Assembly: GCF_002101555.1 (NCBI RefSeq)
Contig: NZ_LQOL01000002.1
Span: 1-48,763 of the forward strand
Reading direction: 5' to 3'
DNA: 48,763 nucleotides
Origin: Mycolicibacterium canariasense
GTDB lineage: Bacteria > Actinomycetota > Actinomycetes > Mycobacteriales > Mycobacteriaceae
The position numbers and the translations under genes were made by a program. This document shows positions 7,084 to 15,277 of this stretch, piece by piece; the first letter of the stretch is position 1, and each line of letters begins with the position of its first letter. The notes below the pieces were generated by a model, which ran no database searches, was not told the DNA's origin, and worked only from the letters and a program-made list of their open reading frames with translations.

Positions 7084-7519
7084 ATCGCCGCTGGCTACTG
7101 TCATCCGATCGGACGACACTAGTCCGTCGACTGCCCTGCCCTCCTGGTTACGTGGCCCGACGGAATCTGGTGTCGACGACGACCCATATTTCGCCAGTGC
7201 CAGCAGCAAATCCACCATTCCGCTTTGCTGCGGGCAGCGTCCGCAGCTGGGCGGAACCCCTGGGCAGCTGTGACAATGCGCCCCGGCGGGCCGCTTCGGG
7301 CAAAACAACGGATACGTCATTTTTTTGTTCGCCGGACCGGCGGTCCCGGGTTTCTGAAAGTGCCTGCCGTGCTGCTGGGGGGCCTAGCGGCGTATGCTGA
7401 ATCTGCATGGTCCGACTTTTCAGTGGTTTGCACTTGGTTGTGGCGACAACACTCGCTACGATGATCAGCAAATACGAGACTGATGTACAACACTCGTGAG
7501 TTATGTGGAGGAAAGTTAG
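7084..7519. promoter_or_regulatory. Long espR upstream region with possible promoter
   Basis: The 436 bp between the exporter and espR hold no convincing gene. CTGCGG/CCGCAG hairpin arms occur near 7230, and a run of seven T lies at 7320-7326 without a good stem immediately before it. TTGGTT (7434-7439) and TACGAT (7457-7462), 17 bp apart, are a plausible promoter, leaving a leader of about 50 nt that ends in the ribosome site GGAGGAAAG. M. tuberculosis espR is known to bind its own upstream region. Confidence 0.45.
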
Positions 7520-7918
7520 ATGAGCAAGACGTTCGCCGCCCGGCTGAACAGGTTGTTCGAGACGGTTTACCCGCCGGGGCGCGGCCCGCATACATCTGCT
7601 GAGGTCATCGGTGCGCTGAAGGCCGAAGGTGTGACGATGTCTGCTCCGTATCTCTCGCAGCTGCGGTCGGGCAACCGCACCAATCCTTCGGTTGCCACGA
7701 TGGCGGCCCTGGCCAACTTCTTCCGCATCAAGCCGGCGTACTTCACCGATGACGAGTACTACGAGAAGCTCGACAAGGAGCTGACCTGGCTGGCCAACAT
7801 GCGGGACGAGGGTGTGCGCCGCATCGCCGCCCGCACCGTCGGACTGTCGCCCGAGTCCCAGCAGGACTTGGCACTCAAGGCCGACGAGTTGCGCCGCAAG
7901 GAGAATCTCGACAGCTGA
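7520..7918 (+). CDS. espR: EspR nucleoid-associated transcriptional regulator
   Basis: A 132-residue protein, the same length as M. tuberculosis EspR. The N-terminal half is an XRE-like helix-turn-helix domain with an N-terminal arm, seen as MSAPYLSQLRSGNRTNPS (residues about 41-58). The C-terminal half (WLANMRDEGVRRIAARTVGLSPESQQ) is the dimerisation region. EspR is known to bind many sites, bridge DNA and activate espACD, thereby controlling ESX-1 secretion. Start is fixed by GGAGGAAAG. An espACD-like operon lies 12 kb away in this genome, far closer than in M. tuberculosis. It faces the MAB_1171c-type gene across a shared terminator hairpin. Confidence 0.95.
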   Translation: MSKTFAARLNRLFETVYPPGRGPHTSAEVIGALKAEGVTMSAPYLSQLRSGNRTNPSVATMAALANFFRIKPAYFTDDEYYEKLDKELTWLANMRDEGVRRIAARTVGLSPESQQDLALKADELRRKENLDS

Positions 7919-7940
7919 CCGGAGCCCGTCTGGTCGCCGT

Positions 7941-7981
7941 AAACGGTGTCACCGCGCGTTCAGCGCTCGGTGGCACCGTTT
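7941..7981. terminator. Bidirectional terminator hairpin between espR and the convergent gene
   Basis: AAACGGTGTCACCG (7941-7954) pairs with CGGTGGCACCGTTT (7968-7981) with one T/G mismatch and a 13-nt loop. The flanking AAA and TTT allow termination in both directions. The right arm overlaps the last codons of the minus-strand gene. Confidence 0.7.
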
Positions 7982-9150
7982 GTGCGTTTCGGCCCCGTGC
8001 GTTCGAGTTCGCAATACTGCTCGGCGATGGCCAGGATCCACTCGCGGTCAGAGAAGGTCGCCGGCTGGCGGAGCCAGTTGAGCCCGGGGAACTCGGCGTT
8101 GGCCGCATCGCGGCCCGCGCCGCGGCCGTCGTAGATCCACTGGGCGATCCCCTTGGCCTGCTCCTCCGCCGGGACCGGGGGCCCGTCCAGCTCGGCGATG
8201 TCGGCGAAGTCCACCACGTCGTCGGCGGCGTCGTCGTCGCGTGCCGCGGATCCGTTGGACTTGACCCGCCTGCGCATCGCCTCGGCGGCAGTGGCCTCCA
8301 GGTACAGCGAGTCCGAGATGAGCGACATCTGTTCGGCCACCCGGAACAGCAGCGGCCCGCGGGGCCGCACACCGATACCCACGTCCGGGTGCCGCAGGCT
8401 CAGCTCGGCCAGTAGCGGCGACACCGTGCGCAGTTCCCGGCGCGCACCGAACCAGTCTTCGACGCTGGGCAGTAGTGAGCCCCCCGCCACCACCAACATG
8501 GCGCAGCCCAGCAGCGTCGCGGCCGAGCCCACACCCAGCAGCTCGGTGGTCCCTACCGCCCGCAACAGGAAGAACGCGCTGGCGAGCACGATCAGCACGA
8601 TCCCGATGCTGAACACGAACAACGCCCGCCCGCGACGGGTGCGGTTGGAATGGCGCATGCCGGCCCAGGCCACCAGCGTCAGTGCGAGCAACACGTACAG
8701 CAGGGGCAGCAGCCACGCCGACCATCCGCCGGCGGAGCCCAGGTTGCGTCGCAGGTACTCCTCCGGGGCCATCTCGGGTTCCTGGCCGGAGACGAAGAAC
8801 GCCACCATGGTGACGACCGCGATGACGGCGGCCACCACGTACTGGGCGATGGCGATACGCCGGATGGTGGCCGGTTTACGGTCGGAGGCGACGGTGGTGA
8901 TCATGACGCAGCTGCCCGCCGCGCACGAGATGAGCGCCACCTGACTGAGTCCCACGGCGATATTGGGCCAGTGCAGCGCGGTGTCGATCAGCAGGGTCAG
9001 CGGCTGCCAGTTCAAGGCCGCGACCGTGCCGAGGCTGCCCAGCGCCAGGATCATCGCGGTGCTGACCAGCGATTGCTTGTTGACCAGGGCCCATCCGATG
9101 CGCAACCCGGTTGCCAGTCCCAGCAGTCCGGCGAGCACCCAGACGATCAA
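7960..9150 (-). CDS. MAB_1171c-family putative transporter/membrane protein
   Basis: A 396-residue protein. The first 220 residues contain about seven hydrophobic helices, starting directly with a span at residues 1-17. The last 170 residues are soluble, with the motif ELSLRHPDVGIGVRPRGPLLFRVAEQ and an acidic segment DDDAADDVVDFADIAEL. This layout matches actinobacterial proteins annotated MAB_1171c family putative transporter, whose substrate is unknown. Its start overlaps the stop of the ImmA/IrrE-type peptidase gene by 4 bp (ATGA), so the two are translated together. The family is often found beside an XRE regulator and an ImmA/IrrE protein. Confidence 0.7.
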   Translation of the reverse strand: MIVWVLAGLLGLATGLRIGWALVNKQSLVSTAMILALGSLGTVAALNWQPLTLLIDTALHWPNIAVGLSQVALISCAAGSCVMITTVASDRKPATIRRIAIAQYVVAAVIAVVTMVAFFVSGQEPEMAPEEYLRRNLGSAGGWSAWLLPLLYVLLALTLVAWAGMRHSNRTRRGRALFVFSIGIVLIVLASAFFLLRAVGTTELLGVGSAATLLGCAMLVVAGGSLLPSVEDWFGARRELRTVSPLLAELSLRHPDVGIGVRPRGPLLFRVAEQMSLISDSLYLEATAAEAMRRRVKSNGSAARDDDAADDVVDFADIAELDGPPVPAEEQAKGIAQWIYDGRGAGRDAANAEFPGLNWLRQPATFSDREWILAIAEQYCELERTGPKRTNGATER

Positions 9151-9638
9151 CCAAACGCCTCTCCGAGCCGCACCTGGACCATCGACGAACGATCCGACGG
9201 CAGCCGGCCGAGCCGATAGATCAGCAACGCGGCGAAATCCTCCGCCTCCTGCTCGGCATCCTCACCGGCCGGACCCATGCACCCGGTCCGTTGATTCAGC
9301 ATGTAGCCGATGAGGTCGGAACCGGCCAATTCCATGGCTCCGCGGGCCGCCTCCACCACCGGGATGCCGTCATGTCCGAGCACCAGATGACCGAGCTCGT
9401 GGGCCAGCGTGCGGTCCCACGCCGGCAATCCCTTCTGGATCAGGAAGACGTCGTGGTCAGCGTACTGTCGCCATTGTCCGCACACCCCGGCCGGAAGTTC
9501 GGCCATCTTGAGTTCGATCGGCCGGCCGCGGTCGGCGCTGACGGCTTCCACCAATCGGGGCACGGACACCTCGCCCTTGCGCGGGGCAAGGTCCAGGACG
9601 GCACTGACAGCTTTGGTCACGCGGCGACTAGCAGGCAT
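9147..9638 (-). CDS. ImmA/IrrE-type metallopeptidase domain protein
   Basis: A 163-residue cytoplasmic protein with the zinc-peptidase motif H80-E-L-G-H84 and a downstream acidic stretch EDAEQEAEDFAALLIY that can supply the third ligand. ImmA/IrrE proteins cleave XRE-type repressors (ImmA cuts ImmR, IrrE/PprI cuts DdrO). A perfect AGGAGGT lies just upstream of ATG 9638. The gene is first in a two-gene unit with the MAB_1171c-type membrane protein. The nearest helix-turn-helix protein is EspR, encoded convergently, so EspR is an obvious but unproven partner. Confidence 0.75.
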   Translation of the reverse strand: MPASRRVTKAVSAVLDLAPRKGEVSVPRLVEAVSADRGRPIELKMAELPAGVCGQWRQYADHDVFLIQKGLPAWDRTLAHELGHLVLGHDGIPVVEAARGAMELAGSDLIGYMLNQRTGCMGPAGEDAEQEAEDFAALLIYRLGRLPSDRSSMVQVRLGEAFG

Positions 9639-9700
9639 TTCGACCTCCTTCCGATACTTCCACTATGGTGCCGTAACGCGGCGCAGGCCAGCGATTGCGG

Positions 9701-10720
9701 TCAACTGGTGAATCTGGCCGACCGCCGGGCGCTCAAAGCGAGCGCCGAGCGGGCCTGTCGGTATCCAATGATCCCACCCGCAGCCGTCAGCAACATCATT
9801 CCGGTGACGCCCGGGACCGCCACGGCAACCACGTGGGGGATGTCGGCCGTGCGCAGGTAGTCGCCGTACCCGGCGCGGTAGGACACCGGCACGACGGCCC
9901 TGTCGACCGCCTGAACCGGTGTGTGCGGTGGCTCCGGCGCGACGGCGCCCGGCGGTCCCGGGGGTGGCGGCGGCACCGACGGTCCCGGCGTCCCGCTGGA
10001 TCCATCGGATCCCCCGCCCGCAGCGGGCAGAGGTGGCAGGTCGATCACCGGCAACACGGGCAACGGGCTGGTGATCGCGGGCGGGGCCGGCAGGCCCGAC
10101 AGAGCGCCGTTCGGGGTCGGCTTGGGCAACTGCATGACCGGCGGACGTACGGGCTTGACCGTCGGTGGCTTGGGCGCGGCACTGCCGAGTCCGCCGTTGC
10201 CGTTACCGGACTTCTGCACCCCTGGCTTGGGCCACCACCACGGTAGGCAGTGCTGTCCCTTCTGGTCGCAGTCGTCGGGGTCGTCGGGGTCGTCGGGGTC
10301 GTCGGGGTCGGTCGGGTCGTCGACTCTGCCCGGATCTGCGGGCGTCGACGGTTCGCCGGCGGGCGTCCCCGTCGCCGTGGACGTCCCGCTTCCCGCGCCC
10401 TCGGAGTGTTTGCTGGAGCCGCCTGCGGCGGCACCGGTACCGGACTTCGGCGCCGTGCTGTCGCGTCCGTTCCCCACGGTCACCCGGGGCGGGTGCGTAA
10501 GCCCGCCCGGCCGACCGGGATGGGTGCCGCCGGCACTGCCCGTATCGGGTTCCGCAGCACCGGAGGATGCGTCACCCGTGCTGTCGCCGATCGTGCCGGT
10601 ACCGCCTGCACCATCACTTTCGTCCGGGCCGGCAAACGCGACCGCACCGCAGGAACCACCGACGAACAGGCCGGAAGCGACCAAACAGGCTGCCGCCGCG
10701 ACTCGCCCCCGTGACTTCAC
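9701..10720 (-). CDS. Secreted Pro/Gly/Asp-rich protein with C-terminal membrane segment
   Basis: A 339-residue protein starting at GTG 10720 after GAGGGGG. Residues 1-30 form a signal peptide (basic start, hydrophobic core, cleavage likely after AVAFA). The middle is low complexity: Ser/Thr/Gly-rich, then a repeated P-D-D run, a short Cys pair (CDQKGQHC) and WWW, then a Pro-rich part. A hydrophobic span near residues 300-320 precedes a basic tail, so the mature protein would be membrane-anchored with most of its length outside. No enzymatic motif is seen. Function unknown; cell-wall spanning is an inference from composition. Confidence 0.65.
   Translation of the reverse strand: MKSRGRVAAAACLVASGLFVGGSCGAVAFAGPDESDGAGGTGTIGDSTGDASSGAAEPDTGSAGGTHPGRPGGLTHPPRVTVGNGRDSTAPKSGTGAAAGGSSKHSEGAGSGTSTATGTPAGEPSTPADPGRVDDPTDPDDPDDPDDPDDCDQKGQHCLPWWWPKPGVQKSGNGNGGLGSAAPKPPTVKPVRPPVMQLPKPTPNGALSGLPAPPAITSPLPVLPVIDLPPLPAAGGGSDGSSGTPGPSVPPPPPGPPGAVAPEPPHTPVQAVDRAVVPVSYRAGYGDYLRTADIPHVVAVAVPGVTGMMLLTAAGGIIGYRQARSALALSARRSARFTS
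10271..10306. repeat. Tandem 9-bp repeat (four exact copies)
   Basis: GTCGTCGGG occurs four times in a row, followed by degenerate copies to about 10325. On the minus strand it encodes the P-D-D repeat of the secreted protein. The unit is a multiple of three, so copy-number change would alter length without breaking the frame. Confidence 0.9.
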
Positions 10721-10923
10721 GTCGTCACCCCCTCACGGCGCCACACGCTCCGCCGGCAGAAATTTACCCGATTGTCGCATATTGCGACCGAAATGTTTGC
10801 TGCAGAGGGGATCCCGGTAGCGCGGGAGGACACCGGCGGCCGACGCGTGGTACGGGCGATAGTGTTGGCCACACTGCCGTCCGGTGACCGCGGCAGGCGA
10901 CGAGATTCCGGGAGGCAACGCCG
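10721..10923. promoter_or_regulatory. Divergent intergenic region (secreted protein / Rv3850-like gene)
   Basis: About 200 bp holding the outward-facing promoters of both genes. It is AT-richer around 10755-10800. No operator or confident promoter elements were found beyond GGGAGG at 10911-10916, the ribosome site of the Rv3850-like gene. Confidence 0.4.
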
Positions 10924-11592
10924 ATGGGCCTGTTCACGCGACGCAAGAGCCGGGCGACCCGCCGAGCCGAGGCCCGCGCCATCAAGAGCGCCGCCACGAA
11001 GAAGGCCAAGCTGGAGGCCAAACTCGCGGCCAAGAACGACGCCCGACGCTACAAGGCCGACCGCAAGGACCAGTCCCGTGCGCTCAAGGCTCAGCTGCGG
11101 GCGCAGCGGGACAGCGACCGGGCCGCCCTGAAGGTTGCTGAGACCCAGCTGAAGGCCGCCCGTGAGGGCAAACTGCTCTCACCCACCCGGATTCGCCGAA
11201 CGCTGACGGTATCGCGGCTGCTCGCGCCGATTCTGGTGCCGCTGGCCTACCGCGCCGCGGTGGCCGCGCGCGGACTCCTCGATCAACGCCGCGCCGACCG
11301 GCTCGGGGTTCCGCTGAGCCAGCTCGGCCAGTTCTCCGGGCACGGGGCGGCGCTGGCTGCGCGTATCGCCGGTGCCGAGCAGACGCTGCAGCAGGTGGCG
11401 GCCAAGAAACCCAAGGATGCGGAGACCAAGCAGTTCGTCACCGCGATCACCGATCGGCTGACCGACCTGTCGGCAGCGGTCACGGCCGCCGAGAACATGC
11501 CCACCCAGCGCCGCGCGTCCGCCCATGACGCGATCAGAGCGCAACTCGACGGTATCGACGCCGACCTGCTCGCCCGGCTCGGAATCGGCTGA
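10924..11592 (+). CDS. Conserved coiled-coil protein, Rv3850-like (DUF6474)
   Basis: A 222-residue protein. The first 85 residues are very rich in Lys, Arg and Ala and predicted to form a long charged helix (KKAKLEAKLAAKNDARRYKADRKD). A moderately hydrophobic stretch lies near residues 97-115 (LLAPILVPLAYRAAVAARGLL). The C-terminal part is helical. ATG 10924 follows GGGAGG. Place and composition match Rv3850. The basic helix could bind nucleic acid or the membrane surface; no function is established. Confidence 0.75.
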   Translation: MGLFTRRKSRATRRAEARAIKSAATKKAKLEAKLAAKNDARRYKADRKDQSRALKAQLRAQRDSDRAALKVAETQLKAAREGKLLSPTRIRRTLTVSRLLAPILVPLAYRAAVAARGLLDQRRADRLGVPLSQLGQFSGHGAALAARIAGAEQTLQQVAAKKPKDAETKQFVTAITDRLTDLSAAVTAAENMPTQRRASAHDAIRAQLDGIDADLLARLGIG

Positions 11593-11603
11593 GCCACCGC
11601 ATC

Positions 11604-12113
11604 ATGACCGCCGCCACGCCTCGCCGGCCCGCGCTGCTGCGCGGTGCCGCCGTCGGGGCGCTGACGGCCGCTTTGGCATTCGCCGCGCACGGAACCGCCG
11701 CCGGAGCGTTCCCGTCGGGCGGCGCCATCACCGCGCTGCTGGTTCTGGCGGGCGCCGTCGCGGCGGTGGCCGCCGTCGCCCGCGGCGGCCTGGCCACCCT
11801 GGCGGCGGTGCTGGCGGCCGGCCAGGCGATCGGCCACCAATTGCTCGGTGTCGACGGCCATTCCCATCTGCAGGTGAACCCGGCGGCGATGCTGGCCGCG
11901 CACACCGTCGCCGTGGGCGCCGGTGCACTGCTGATCGCCGCCGGGGAACGGCTGGGCGCGGCACTGTCGCGCACCGTCGCGGTCATCACCGGACCGCGGT
12001 CACCGCGGGTGCCGTCCGTCGCGCGGGCCTGTCGCAGCGGCGGTCAGCCGCTGCAGTCCGCCCTGCTGGTTCGGGCATCCATATCGCATCGGGGTCCACC
12101 GGTTGCGGCCTGA
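11604..12113 (+). CDS. Small multi-pass membrane protein preceding the copper genes
   Basis: A 169-residue protein with about four hydrophobic spans between residues 13 and 120 and a basic, less ordered tail. A loop between spans 3 and 4 carries GHQLLGVDGHSH, and another His lies in the next span (LAAHTVAV), which might contact a metal. It starts 12 bp after the Rv3850-like gene and 40 bp before ycnI, so one transcript is likely. It sits where Rv3851 does in M. tuberculosis, but is longer. The last 45 residues are poorly conserved-looking and the exact end is less certain than the spans. Confidence 0.6.
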   Translation: MTAATPRRPALLRGAAVGALTAALAFAAHGTAAGAFPSGGAITALLVLAGAVAAVAAVARGGLATLAAVLAAGQAIGHQLLGVDGHSHLQVNPAAMLAAHTVAVGAGALLIAAGERLGAALSRTVAVITGPRSPRVPSVARACRSGGQPLQSALLVRASISHRGPPVAA

Positions 12114-12152
12114 CCGCCCAACCGACCCTCGACCCAGAAAGCCCATAACCGA

Positions 12153-12824
12153 ATGCACTACACCCATCGGGCGCCCGCGCGCGCCCTTCTCACGCTGGCC
12201 GCGGCCGGCGCCGCCCTGCTCACTGCCGCACCGGCATCTGCGCATGTCCACGTCGACGCCGACGACGCCCACCCCGGCAGCACCGCCGTGCTGACCTTCA
12301 AGGTGCCTGGCGAGTCCGAAAAGGGAGCGCTGACAACACAATTCAGCGTAACCCTGCCCAATGTCGCCTCCGCCCGCACCGAGCTGATGCCGGGTTGGAC
12401 CGCCCGGCTGGACCGCGACAGCGCCGCGGGCACCGTCCGGTCGGTCACCTGGACCGCCGCACCGCAGGTCGGCATCTCCCCGGAGCAGTTCGGGTTGTTC
12501 AGGATCTCGGTGACCCTGCCGAACCAGGACAACGTCAGCTTCCCGGCCACCCAGACCTATTCCGACGGCACCGTCGTGCGCTGGGATCAGCCACCGCTGC
12601 CCGGCGGGGGCGAGCCCGAGTATCCGGCTCCGGAGCTGTCCCTGACCGGTACACCCGAAGCTGCACACGCCCCGGCACCGGCACCGGCGGCCGCACCCAC
12701 GGCGGCGCCACCGGCCGAGCCGGCGCGCCGAGCGGACAACGGTGCCCGCTGGCTGGCCGGCGGGGCGCTCGCGCTGGCCGCGGTCGCCGTGGCGGTCGCC
12801 CTGATCGGACGCCGGCGCGCATGA
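12153..12824 (+). CDS. YcnI/DUF1775 copper-associated secreted protein
   Basis: A 223-residue protein with a signal peptide ending ASA-HVHVDADD, so that His becomes the mature N-terminus as in YcnI proteins, where it binds Cu(II). The domain covers residues about 30-165 (HPGSTAVLTFKVPGESEKG, then LPN and WTAAPQVGI). An Ala/Pro-rich linker and a C-terminal membrane span with an RRRA tail follow, so the protein is anchored to the outer face of the membrane. Its stop overlaps the copC-like start (ATGA). YcnI-CopC-CopD clusters are linked with copper handling in actinobacteria. Confidence 0.85.
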   Translation: MHYTHRAPARALLTLAAAGAALLTAAPASAHVHVDADDAHPGSTAVLTFKVPGESEKGALTTQFSVTLPNVASARTELMPGWTARLDRDSAAGTVRSVTWTAAPQVGISPEQFGLFRISVTLPNQDNVSFPATQTYSDGTVVRWDQPPLPGGGEPEYPAPELSLTGTPEAAHAPAPAPAAAPTAAPPAEPARRADNGARWLAGGALALAAVAVAVALIGRRRA

Positions 12825-13324
12825 GGTGGCGCGCCCTCGGGCTGATCAGCGCCGTGCTGGCCGTCGCCGCGTTGCTGGGTGCCGGGGTCGCCTCGGCGCA
12901 CGCGGTGCGGGTGTCCAGTGACCCCGCCCCCGACGCGGTGCTGACGGCGGGACCGGCCCGGATCACCGCCACCTTCAACGAACAACTCCAGACGGCGTTT
13001 GCCTCGATGACGCTGGTCGGTCCGGACGGCAACCTGTGGTCGACGGGCGAGGCCCGGGTGCAGGGACCGGCGGTCGAGGTGGATCTGCGTCCGCTCGGCC
13101 CGGTCGGCACGTACACCGCCAACTACCGGGTGACCTCCGCCGACGGTCATGTGGTGAGCGGGTCGTGGTCGTTCCGGCTGTCGGTCGCCGGCACCGGGAC
13201 GCCGGGGCCGCCGGTGGCCGCTCCGCGGGCCGGTGACGACGAGTTCCCGATCTGGCCGTTCGTGGTCCTCGCGGTGGCGATCGTGGGGGCGGGCGCCTGG
13301 TGGAGCCGGCGCCGACGGACGTGA
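12821..13324 (+). CDS. CopC-domain periplasmic copper-binding protein
   Basis: A 167-residue protein. The signal peptide ends SAHAVRVSSDPAP; the first His after cleavage is the classical CopC Cu(II) ligand. A second His lies in DGHVVSGSWSF, the matching ligand site. The fold motif RITATFNEQL is also typical. A C-terminal hydrophobic span (IWPFVVLAVAIVGAGAWW) followed by RRRR anchors it. The ATG overlaps the YcnI stop, and its own stop overlaps a GTG start of the CopD-like gene, so three genes are coupled. Confidence 0.88.
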   Translation: MRWRALGLISAVLAVAALLGAGVASAHAVRVSSDPAPDAVLTAGPARITATFNEQLQTAFASMTLVGPDGNLWSTGEARVQGPAVEVDLRPLGPVGTYTANYRVTSADGHVVSGSWSFRLSVAGTGTPGPPVAAPRAGDDEFPIWPFVVLAVAIVGAGAWWSRRRRT

Positions 13325-14232
13325 GGAAAGCGCTCGCCGCCGCCGCCGCGCTGGGGGTGGGTCTCGCGCTGGCATGGGCGCTGACCTACCCCCAGCCGGC
13401 GGTCGCCGCGACGGTGACGCGGGCCGCGGCCGATATCAGTGCGGTGCTGGTGCTCGGCCTGGCGCTGATACCGGCGTTGGAGGCCGCGCGCTACCGCGAC
13501 GAACTGGCCCGGCGCAGCTCGTCGGCCCTGGTGGTCGCGGCGGCGGTGTGGCTGACCGCGGAGCTGACCCGGTTGGTCGTCGCCGCCGCCGATACCGCGG
13601 CGGTACCGCTGGGCGCCCTCGGCGCCCGGACCACCGTCGAATATGCGATGTCGACGGTGGCGGGCCGGGCCGACCTGATCTGCGTGCTGGCCGCGGCGCT
13701 GGTGGGCCTGCTCGCCGTCACGGTGCGGACACCGGCCGCGGGCGTGGCGGTGGCCGGCGTCGCCGCGATCGGCACCACGGCACGCACCCTTGCCGGCCAT
13801 CTCTCCGAGAATGCGTTCGGCGGCGTTGCGGTCACCCTGCACGCACTGGCGGCCGCGGTGTGGTGCGGCCTGCTGGCGGCGCTCGTGCTCACCGTGGGCC
13901 ATCGGGGCCGGTGGGCCCGCATGCTGCCGCGATTCTCGGCGCTGTCACTGTGGTGCGTGGTGGTGCTGCTGGTCGCCGGCGTCGGCAGCGCGGTGGTGAC
14001 GCTCGAGCGGCCCGAACAGCTGTGGAGCACCGGATACGGTCGGTTGATCCTGGCCAAGGTGCTGCTCACTGCCGCGCTCATGGTGCTGGCCTGGCGAAAT
14101 CGGACCGGCTGGCTGCCCTCGGCGCGCGGACATCGAGTCACGGCGCAGGGCTCCAGCCGGCGCTCCTACCCGGAGTTGGCCCTGATGATGGTGGCGTTGA
14201 CGCTGGCGGCGGCGCTGGCGGTCTCCGGATAG
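13321..14232 (+). CDS. CopD-family copper membrane protein
   Basis: A 303-residue integral membrane protein with about eight hydrophobic segments. CopD motifs include AGHLSEN (His near residue 160), VTLHALAAAVWCG and RFSALSLW, which in the family hold copper in the membrane. It probably moves copper across the membrane with CopC. It lacks the additional caa3-assembly domain seen in longer mycobacterial CopD fusions. Start GTG 13321 is chosen because it overlaps the CopC stop (GTGA); GTG 13300 is an alternative adding 7 residues. Confidence 0.85.
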   Translation: MRKALAAAAALGVGLALAWALTYPQPAVAATVTRAAADISAVLVLGLALIPALEAARYRDELARRSSSALVVAAAVWLTAELTRLVVAAADTAAVPLGALGARTTVEYAMSTVAGRADLICVLAAALVGLLAVTVRTPAAGVAVAGVAAIGTTARTLAGHLSENAFGGVAVTLHALAAAVWCGLLAALVLTVGHRGRWARMLPRFSALSLWCVVVLLVAGVGSAVVTLERPEQLWSTGYGRLILAKVLLTAALMVLAWRNRTGWLPSARGHRVTAQGSSRRSYPELALMMVALTLAAALAVSG

Positions 14233-14293
14233 AAATCCACCGGCTGGCATGATGGAACCACTGCCTGTGCGAAACAGCGAAGGAGCGCCCCAC

Positions 14294-14707
14294 ATGGCCG
14301 ACGAGCCGGACCGGCCCGACGAGACACCGACCGAGCAGCCGCCGGTTCCGCCCGCCAAGAAGGTTCCCGCAAAGAAGGCGCCGGCGAAGAAGGCTCCCGT
14401 GAAGAAGGCCACACCGGCCAAGAAAGCCGCACCCGCCAAGAAAGCAGCGCCCGCGAAGAAGACGGCACCCGCCAAGAAAGCCGTACCGGCGAAGAAGGCC
14501 GCCCCGCCCGCCCCCGAGCAGCCGTCGCCGGTCAAAGAGGTTGCCGCGCAAGCGAAATCGACCGTCGCCTCGGTCCCGTCACCGTTGACCGCAGTGCCGT
14601 CGACCGCTCCCGAGCAGTCCCGCCTGCCGCTGGCGGCGGCCCTGGTGGCCGGGCTGCTCGCCGTGCTGGTGGTCTATCTGGCGCGCCGCGGCGCCGGAGA
14701 GGACTGA
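14294..14707 (+). CDS. hns: Hns: Lys/Ala/Pro-repeat nucleoid protein with C-terminal membrane anchor
   Basis: A 137-residue protein, close to the 134 residues of Rv3852. An acidic first 20 residues are followed by about ten P-A-K-K-A-type repeats (residues 20-75), resembling histone H1 tails and known in Rv3852 to bind DNA. A Ser/Pro/Thr linker leads to one membrane span near the C-terminus ([17 protein letters not shown]) and a short RRGAGED tail. The span would tether DNA at the membrane. ATG 14294 follows GAAGGAG. The repeats make small length differences between strains likely. Confidence 0.9.
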   Translation: MADEPDRPDETPTEQPPVPPAKKVPAKKAPAKKAPVKKATPAKKAAPAKKAAPAKKTAPAKKAVPAKKAAPPAPEQPSPVKEVAAQAKSTVASVPSPLTAVPSTAPEQSRLPLAAALVAGLLAVLVVYLARRGAGED

Positions 14708-14730
14708 GCTGCCTCGCTAGCATCGACGGC

Positions 14731-15213
14731 GTGAGCATCGAACCCCGCGCGACCGCCGATCTGGTCGACGAGATCTATCCCGACGTCCGCAGCTGCGATC
14801 TGCAGTTGCAGAACTACGGGGCCCGCACCGCTTTCGCCGGCCGGATCACCACCGTGCGCTGCTTCCAGGACAACGCCCTGCTGAAGTCCATCCTGTCGAC
14901 GCCGGGCGAAGGCGGTGTGCTCGTCGTCGACGGTGCCGGCTCGCTGCACACCGCGCTGGTGGGCGACATCATCGCCGGGTTGGCCGGCGACAACGGCTGG
15001 GCCGGAATCATCGTGCACGGCGCAGTCCGCGACGCCTCGACGCTGCGCACCATCGACGTCGGGATCAAGGCGCTGGGTACCAATCCCCGCAAGGGCACCA
15101 AAACCGGTGCGGGAGAGCGCGATATCGAGGTCACCTTCGGCGGCGTGACATTCGTCCCCGGCGATATCGCCTACAGCGACGAGGACGGCATCGTGGTGGT
15201 CGCACCGTCCTGA
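14731..15213 (+). CDS. rraA: RraA-family protein (regulator of ribonuclease E activity A; formerly MenG)
   Basis: A 160-residue RraA fold protein starting at GTG 14731. Typical blocks are [38 protein letters not shown], the [14 protein letters not shown] loop and [16 protein letters not shown]. RraA binds and inhibits RNase E in E. coli; other members are 4-hydroxy-4-methyl-2-oxoglutarate aldolases with the G-x-x-R-D signature, visible here as AVRD. The old menG name is a misannotation. It lies in the Rv3853 position and converges on ethA across a terminator. Confidence 0.92.
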   Translation: MSIEPRATADLVDEIYPDVRSCDLQLQNYGARTAFAGRITTVRCFQDNALLKSILSTPGEGGVLVVDGAGSLHTALVGDIIAGLAGDNGWAGIIVHGAVRDASTLRTIDVGIKALGTNPRKGTKTGAGERDIEVTFGGVTFVPGDIAYSDEDGIVVVAPS

Positions 15214-15219
15214 GCCCAT

Positions 15220-15268
15220 CAGACGCAAAGTCCCGCACTTCCCTCAGGAAATGCGGGACTCGGTGTCT
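15220..15268. terminator. Bidirectional terminator between rraA and ethA
   Basis: AGTCCCGCA (15229-15237) and TGCGGGACT (15252-15260) form a perfect 9-bp stem with a 14-nt loop. An outer CAGAC/GTCTG pair (from 15220 to 15268) extends it with internal mismatches. It lies between two convergent genes. Confidence 0.75.
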
Positions 15269-15277
15269 GGCAGGCGG

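Noticed and set aside
7320..7326. Run of seven T as an intrinsic terminator of the exporter gene
   Set aside because: No stable stem ends directly before it; the nearest GC-rich imperfect stem is about 20 bases upstream.
10264..10326. Possible CRISPR-like or minisatellite array
   Set aside because: The repeats are contiguous 9-mers without spacers and lie inside a coding frame where they encode P-D-D.
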